Assembly: GCA_002332715.1 (NCBI GenBank)
Contig: DDBE01000140.1
Coordinates: 1-12,234, forward strand
Direction: 5' to 3'
Origin: Flavobacteriales bacterium UBA2040
GTDB taxonomy: Bacteria; Bacteroidota; Bacteroidia; Flavobacteriales_D; Crocinitomicaceae
Length of the DNA stretch: 12,234 nucleotides
Below the pieces are notes generated by a model that ran no database searches, had not been told where the DNA came from, and worked only from the letters and a program-made list of their open reading frames with translations. Shown here one piece after another: positions 7,524 to 12,234 of the stretch (within the stretch, counting starts at the first letter, position 1; the number at the start of each line of letters is the position of its first letter). Position numbers and translations under genes: made by a program.

Positions 7524-10148
7524 ATGGATAATTTAACAAATTTAAAACTTTGGATTGCTTGGTTTTTTTTATTGATTGGCACGAGTTGTTTCAGTCAAAA
7601 CGTAACTATGACCAATGCAACTATAAACAATTGCTCTGGAATACTCCTGGATCCAGGCGGAGTAGCAAATTACCCTAACAATTCTAACATTACAACGACG
7701 ATTTGCCCCGGTACAGCAGGAGGTTCTGTTTTGCTTTCGTTCACCTTGTTTAATACCGAACTTAATTGGGATGATTTGACTATCTATGACGGCAATTCGA
7801 CAGCTGCTCCAATTCTCGGTACGTATGGTGGGTCGTTGCCTGCATTTTCTGTTCAAGCGACCAATGCAACTGGCTGTTTAACTTTGGTTTTTCAATCGGA
7901 TGCTACAGTTAATTTCGCTGGTTTTAGTGCTAACATTTCATGTGTTTATCCTTGCCAAGCTTTTACAGCCGTTGTAAATTCAACAACTCCAGCGGCAGTT
8001 GGTGGATTTATTGATATTTGCCTTGGGCAAAGTTTGATTGTCAATGGTGGAGGTAATTATTCAAATTCCCCCGGAAATTATACACAAACAAATGCAAGTT
8101 CGACTTTTGAATGGTTTTTTGGAGATTTATCAGCCGGTAATAATGCAATATCTTCTCAAACCTATGCAACACCAGGCGTTTTTGATTTAGATCTTAACAT
8201 CACTGATGTTAACGGCTGCACAAATGCAAATGACATAGATATAAAGGTTCGTGTTTCAGGTGCACCAACTTATATTGGTACAAACACTGTTGCAACTGAT
8301 ATCTGTTTAGGACAAACGAATGACTTGTCAGGGTTTGTCCAAGCAACGCCATTGACATATTTCTGCGAATCTTCGAATGCCGATACAACAGTAATTCCTG
8401 ATGGTGTAGGAGTGTCGTATACCAACGACCTGGATTTAGATTGTTTCGGTCCAGCCGCAACGATTTCGAGCGCTTCAGATATTTCATCTATTTGCCTTGA
8501 TTTGGAGCATTCTTATATCCACGATTTAACAATTACCTTGAGTTGCCCAAATGGTGCGTCGATTGATCTCTACGCCACATATCCCGGAGCTGTAAATAGT
8601 GTGCAGTTTGGTCAACCAGTCGATGATGATCTTTCTTCAACTCTTGGTTTACCATACACCTATTGCTTCACAAACACCGCGGCAAACACCATGTATTCTA
8701 TTGCTGAACCTGCTGTTGGAACACCTCCAGTTCAAAATTATACCGATCAAGATGGCACACCTGTTGCAGGTGCATTTTATATTCCTGCTGGAAATTATTT
8801 GCCCGACCAAGGGTTTGGAAACTTGATAGGTTGTCCTTTAAATGGGGATTGGACGATTACAATTACAGATGGTTTAAACTCAGATAATGGAACGATTTTT
8901 AATTGGGCTGTTGATTTTGATCCTTCTCTCTATTCAACTAATAATAACTTTACTCCATCCATAGCTGCCAATTGGCTTCCAGACCCTACGATAACATCAA
9001 ATGTTGGAAATACGATATTGGTAACTCCTGTTGCTACTGGCGCTAGTTGTTACGTTTTTGAATCCACAGATCAATTCGGTTGTGCGTTTGACACAACTGT
9101 TTGTTTTAATGTCACACCAATAGACGACGCTACATTTGCTTATGGAAAGGCACTATATTGTAAGAGTGATTCAAATCCTACACCGAATATTACTGGAACA
9201 CCAGGCGGTGTGTTTTCTGCAACAGGTGGATTGCCAATTAATTCAACAACTGGTCAAATAGATCTGACCATAGCTACAAATGGAAATTACACAGTAACTT
9301 ACACTACTTTTGGCACTGCATGTCCAGCGAGCAGTTCTGTTATCCTTGATATTATTAGTAGTGCAACGGCTAACTTCAGCGTAAATGTAACCACAGGTTG
9401 TTCACCCTTAACGGTTAATTTTACGAATCTGTCAATAAATTCTGTAAATTGTACTTGGAGTTTTTGTGATGGTAATCAAGCTGTAGGTTGTGTCGGTATT
9501 TCACACATTTATCAAAATGGTGGATCATTTAGTCCATCCTTGACAATAATAGATGCAAATGGATGCATAGCGACAAGTACCCAAGTTGGATTGATTCAAC
9601 CAGATATCAAACCAACGGCAGCATTTATTCCATCTCCTGCAACGCTTTCAGTAGTGGATCAAACTTCGGTCATGAGCAATACGAGTGTTGGCGCTACCTC
9701 GTATACGTGGTTCTTTCCGAATGGGCAAACCTCTTCGGCAACCAGTCCAATTTTCACTTTTAATTTATCCAGTAATGAATCTGCAGTTGTAACACTATAT
9801 GCTTACTCAGACGGTGGTTGTGCAGATTCAACGAGCCGAACGATTACGCTGACGGAAGAATTGATTTTCTATGCGCCAAATGCATTTACACCAAATAACG
9901 ATGAAAACAATGCTGTTTTTAATCCGGTGATGACATCTGGGATAGATATTTCAAGTTATAAATTAACCATCTTCAACCGATGGGGAGAAATTGTTTTTGT
10001 TTCACAAGATATAAACCAAGGTTGGGACGGCACAAATAATACGGGTAAGAAGAGCCAAGATGGTGTATATAAATATGTTATCGAATTTAGCAGAAAAAAT
10101 GTTGATGAACCTGAACGATTTGATGGACACGTTAATTTACTAAGATAA
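7524..10148 (+). CDS. T9SS type B-sorted surface protein with CUB, PKD-like and P-domain-like modules
   Basis: This is an 874-residue cell-surface or secreted protein. Residues 1-24 form a signal peptide (hydrophobic core IAWFFLLIG, then SCFS|QN). Residues about 37-140 look like a CUB domain, with four cysteines (37, 61, 118, 140) and the NWDDLTIYDGNS motif. About 146-245 is PKD-like (FEWFFGDLS, YATPGVFDLDLNITDVNGC). About 286-470 resembles a proprotein-convertase P domain (SSICLDLEHSYIHDLTITLS, GDWTITITDG, TIFNWAVDFDP). About 537-610 is a YCKSDSNPTPNITGTPGGVFSA-type module. PKD-like modules follow at about 616-690 and 697-778. The end (779-874) has the T9SS type B or gliding-motility-associated C-terminal pattern: FYAPNAFTPNNDENN, KLTIFNRWGEIVF, GWDGTNNTGK, DGVYKYVIEF, GHVNLLR. 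The protein should cross the inner membrane by Sec and the outer membrane by T9SS. Adhesion or binding of sugar or protein is inferred; no catalytic domain is seen. A terminator follows the gene directly. Confidence 0.92.
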   Translation: MDNLTNLKLWIAWFFLLIGTSCFSQNVTMTNATINNCSGILLDPGGVANYPNNSNITTTICPGTAGGSVLLSFTLFNTELNWDDLTIYDGNSTAAPILGTYGGSLPAFSVQATNATGCLTLVFQSDATVNFAGFSANISCVYPCQAFTAVVNSTTPAAVGGFIDICLGQSLIVNGGGNYSNSPGNYTQTNASSTFEWFFGDLSAGNNAISSQTYATPGVFDLDLNITDVNGCTNANDIDIKVRVSGAPTYIGTNTVATDICLGQTNDLSGFVQATPLTYFCESSNADTTVIPDGVGVSYTNDLDLDCFGPAATISSASDISSICLDLEHSYIHDLTITLSCPNGASIDLYATYPGAVNSVQFGQPVDDDLSSTLGLPYTYCFTNTAANTMYSIAEPAVGTPPVQNYTDQDGTPVAGAFYIPAGNYLPDQGFGNLIGCPLNGDWTITITDGLNSDNGTIFNWAVDFDPSLYSTNNNFTPSIAANWLPDPTITSNVGNTILVTPVATGASCYVFESTDQFGCAFDTTVCFNVTPIDDATFAYGKALYCKSDSNPTPNITGTPGGVFSATGGLPINSTTGQIDLTIATNGNYTVTYTTFGTACPASSSVILDIISSATANFSVNVTTGCSPLTVNFTNLSINSVNCTWSFCDGNQAVGCVGISHIYQNGGSFSPSLTIIDANGCIATSTQVGLIQPDIKPTAAFIPSPATLSVVDQTSVMSNTSVGATSYTWFFPNGQTSSATSPIFTFNLSSNESAVVTLYAYSDGGCADSTSRTITLTEELIFYAPNAFTPNNDENNAVFNPVMTSGIDISSYKLTIFNRWGEIVFVSQDINQGWDGTNNTGKKSQDGVYKYVIEFSRKNVDEPERFDGHVNLLR

Positions 10149-10152
10149 TTTA

Positions 10153-10178
10153 AGGGCAACGAAAGTTGCTCTTTTTTT
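10153..10178 (+). terminator. Intrinsic terminator after the T9SS surface protein
   Basis: An 8-bp stem (AGGGCAAC, 10153-10160, with GTTGCTCT, 10165-10172; one G-T wobble) closes a GAAA tetraloop. A run of seven T follows (10172-10178, the first shared with the stem). It begins 5 nt after the TAA of the surface-protein gene and isolates that unit from carB. Confidence 0.9.
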
Positions 10179-10198
10179 ATGTGTAAAACTCATGAAAA

Positions 10199-10218
10199 GT
10201 AGAATGTAGAAATCTACA
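10199..10218. repeat. Overlapping tandem and inverted repeats upstream of carB
   Basis: GTAGAAT (10199-10205) is followed directly by GTAGAAA (10206-10212). TGTAGA (10205-10210) and TCTACA (10213-10218) form a perfect 6-bp inverted repeat with a 2-nt spacer. The block occupies the place where a -33 element should lie for the TAAATTTG at 10228-10235. It may be a small operator for carB. The regulator is unknown, and chance is possible for repeats this short. Confidence 0.4.
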
Positions 10219-10227
10219 AGATTTGAG

Positions 10228-10235
10228 TAAATTTG
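10228..10235 (+). promoter_or_regulatory. TAnnTTTG (-7) element of carB
   Basis: TAAATTTG matches the Bacteroidota -7 consensus in the 142-bp gap before carB, downstream of the terminator at 10153-10178. A start near 10240 would give a leader of about 50 nt. No TTG is present 17-23 nt upstream; that space holds the repeats at 10199-10218. An AATTTGTC octamer overlaps the element (10230-10237) and recurs 11 bp later (10241-10248), just where transcription would start. Confidence 0.55.
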
Positions 10236-10290
10236 TCCTCAATTTGTCACGATCAGCACATAAATTGAACTCCTAAAAACTGAGCAGGAA

Positions 10291-12234
10291 ATGCCTAGAA
10301 ACGAATCTCTAAAATCTATCTTAATAATCGGAAGTGGACCAATAGTTATTGGTCAAGCTTGCGAATTTGACTACGCTGGTTCTCAAGCCGCTCGTTCTTT
10401 GCGAGAAGAAGGAATTGAGGTAACCTTAATCAATTCTAATCCGGCCACTATTATGACGGATAAAGTAATTGCAGACAACGTTTATTTGTTGCCGCTTGAA
10501 CCCGAAAGCATAGTTGAAATACTACAAAAACACAATATAGACGCTGTTTTGCCAACTATGGGTGGACAAACTGCCTTAAACTTATGTATCAAATGTGACG
10601 AAATGGGCATTTGGGAAGAGCATGGAGTCAAGTTAATTGGAGTTGATATTGAAGCTATTGAAATTACTGAGAATAGAGAGTCTTTCCGTAACTTAATGGG
10701 TGAAATTGGTGTTGGAATGGCTCCTCAAGCTACGGCAAAATCTTTCCTCGAGGGGAAGGAGGTAGCCCAAAAATTCGGCTTCCCTCTTTGTATACGTTCA
10801 TCATATACACTTGGAGGTGCAGGAGCATCGATTGTGCATGATCCACTTGAATTTGACACTTTATTAGAACGCGGTCTTCAATTATCGCCGATTCACGAAG
10901 TCATGATTGATAAAGCCTTGTTAGGCTGGAAAGAGTATGAACTTGAACTTCTTCGAGACAATAATGACAACGTGGTTATTATCTGTTCTATTGAGAATTT
11001 TGACCCAATGGGGATTCATACTGGTGACTCCATTACAGTTGCACCAGCGATGACGCTTTCTGATACGACTTATCAAAGAATGCGAGATATGGCCATCAAA
11101 ATGATGCGTTCTATAGGTAATTTCGCTGGAGGATGTAACGTGCAATTTGCTGTTTCTCCTGACGAAAACGAAGATATTATTGCTATTGAGATTAATCCTC
11201 GTGTTTCGAGATCATCCGCTTTGGCATCGAAGGCTACTGGTTATCCTATTGCGAAGATTGCTTCTAAACTTGCCATTGGTTATCATTTGGATGAATTGAA
11301 AAACCAGATTACGAAAACAACATCTGCATTATTTGAACCAACATTGGATTATGTTATTGTCAAAATTCCACGTTGGAATTTCAATAAGTTTCCGGGAACA
11401 GATAGAAAGCTGGGACTTCAAATGAAATCGGTTGGAGAAGTAATGGGAATTGGTCGTTCTTTCCAGGAAGCGCTTCAAAAAGCATGTCAATCTCTTGAGA
11501 TAAATCGCAATGGGCTTGGTGCCGATGGCAAAGAATTAACCAATCAAAAAGAAATTTTACACAGTTTGGAGTTTGCAAGCTGGAATCGTTTGTTTCATAT
11601 TTACGATGCGATTAAGCTAGGAATTCCATTTAAAACGATAGTTGAGAAAACAAAAATTGATATCTGGTTCTTGAAACAAATCGAGGACTTGATTAAATTA
11701 GAGGGACGAATTGAAAAACACAATTTGGACAGCTTGCCCAAAGATTTACTTTTCGAAGCCAAACAAAAAGGATATGCCGATCGTCAAGTTGCTCATTTAT
11801 TGAGATGCCTTGAGTCAGAAGTGTATAACAAGCGAGAAGAAATGGGCATCAGTCGTGTTTACAAATTGGTAGATACATGCGCAGCCGAATTCGAAGCGAA
11901 AACACCTTATTATTATTCCACTTTTGAATTGGAGAATGAAAGTGTCGTTTCCGATAAAAAGAAAATTGTTGTACTTGGCTCTGGTCCAAACAGAATAGGA
12001 CAGGGGATAGAGTTCGATTATTCTTGTGTACATGGTGTTTTAGCGGCTAAAGAATGTGGTTACGAAACCATCATGATCAATTGCAATCCTGAAACCGTTT
12101 CAACTGATTTTGATACAGCGGATAAATTGTACTTCGAACCTGTTTTCTGGGAACACATCTACGATATTATTAAGCATGAGAAACCAGAAGGTGTTATTGT
12201 GCAACTTGGTGGACAAACTGCATTGAAATTGGCT
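10291..12234 (+). CDS. carB: Carbamoyl-phosphate synthase large subunit (partial, C-terminus outside the window)
   Basis: CarB makes carbamoyl phosphate from bicarbonate, ATP and ammonia supplied by the CarA glutaminase, feeding pyrimidine and arginine synthesis. The frame opens at ATG 10291 (MPRNESLKSILIIGSGPIVI) and stays open for 648 codons to the right edge. The N-terminal carboxyphosphate half shows GQACEFDYAGSQA, NSNPATIMTD, PTMGGQTALN, the ATP-grasp loop YTLGGAGAS, IHTGDSITVAPA and the metal-binding EINPRVSRSSALASKATG (Glu300, Asn302). The oligomerisation region includes RVYKLVDTCAAEFEAKTPYY. The second, carbamoyl-phosphate half begins near residue 557 with KIVVLGSGPNRIGQGIEFDY and NCNPETVSTDFDT, and ends in the window at QLGGQTALKLA. 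About 300-420 residues should be missing. The gene stands alone here: carA is not next to it on the left. No frameshift is seen. Confidence 0.98.
   Translation, partial: MPRNESLKSILIIGSGPIVIGQACEFDYAGSQAARSLREEGIEVTLINSNPATIMTDKVIADNVYLLPLEPESIVEILQKHNIDAVLPTMGGQTALNLCIKCDEMGIWEEHGVKLIGVDIEAIEITENRESFRNLMGEIGVGMAPQATAKSFLEGKEVAQKFGFPLCIRSSYTLGGAGASIVHDPLEFDTLLERGLQLSPIHEVMIDKALLGWKEYELELLRDNNDNVVIICSIENFDPMGIHTGDSITVAPAMTLSDTTYQRMRDMAIKMMRSIGNFAGGCNVQFAVSPDENEDIIAIEINPRVSRSSALASKATGYPIAKIASKLAIGYHLDELKNQITKTTSALFEPTLDYVIVKIPRWNFNKFPGTDRKLGLQMKSVGEVMGIGRSFQEALQKACQSLEINRNGLGADGKELTNQKEILHSLEFASWNRLFHIYDAIKLGIPFKTIVEKTKIDIWFLKQIEDLIKLEGRIEKHNLDSLPKDLLFEAKQKGYADRQVAHLLRCLESEVYNKREEMGISRVYKLVDTCAAEFEAKTPYYYSTFELENESVVSDKKKIVVLGSGPNRIGQGIEFDYSCVHGVLAAKECGYETIMINCNPETVSTDFDTADKLYFEPVFWEHIYDIIKHEKPEGVIVQLGGQTALKLA

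Noticed and set aside
10921..12033. Minus-strand open frames inside carB
   Set aside because: The plus-strand carB frame is continuous and conserved from 10291 to the window end, so these are shadows.

Overview
The window looks like ordinary chromosomal DNA from a Bacteroidota, most likely Flavobacteriales. The reasons are: AT-rich coding; a SecA with long N-terminal insertions relative to E. coli SecA; promoters of the TTG-(17-23)-TAnnTTTG type; an almost complete lack of strong Shine-Dalgarno sites; and a cell-surface protein ending in a type IX secretion (T9SS) type B sorting domain. A family-level placement (for example Crocinitomicaceae-like) would be a guess.

Layout. At the left, secA runs leftward and leaves the window (1-2585, minus strand, first 861 codons). 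A 200-bp divergent intergenic region follows. It holds a good secA promoter, a perfect 10-bp inverted repeat, and a TAnnTTTG element only 4 nt before the guaA start. Three genes then run rightward as a probable operon: guaA (GMP synthetase, 2787-4319), a secreted three-LysM plus periplasmic-binding-protein-like receptor (4362-6149), and hemF (aerobic coproporphyrinogen III oxidase, 6142-7041), which overlaps the receptor gene by 8 bp. A second rightward unit has its own TAnnTTTG element. It contains a small secreted protein of unknown function (7112-7522) and, 1 nt later, an 874-residue T9SS surface protein with CUB, PKD-like and P-domain-like modules (7524-10148), closed by a clear intrinsic terminator. 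Finally carB (large subunit of carbamoyl-phosphate synthase) starts at 10291 behind a promoter region with small repeats and leaves the window at its right end (648 codons visible).

The genes are mostly housekeeping: protein export, purine and pyrimidine synthesis, and haem synthesis. The two envelope and surface genes are the only lineage-specific content. I find no mobile element, CRISPR array, tRNA or rRNA, and no evidence of a new defence or biosynthetic system.

The one real anomaly is in hemF. An otherwise intact, full-length 299-codon frame is cut by a single in-frame TGA at 6502-6504. The TGA sits in the third glycine codon of the conserved WFGGG-x-DLTP motif, as expected from a GGA to TGA change. 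It is either a true nonsense mutation or a sequence error. UGA recoding is unlikely because no other reading frame in the window contains an internal TGA.
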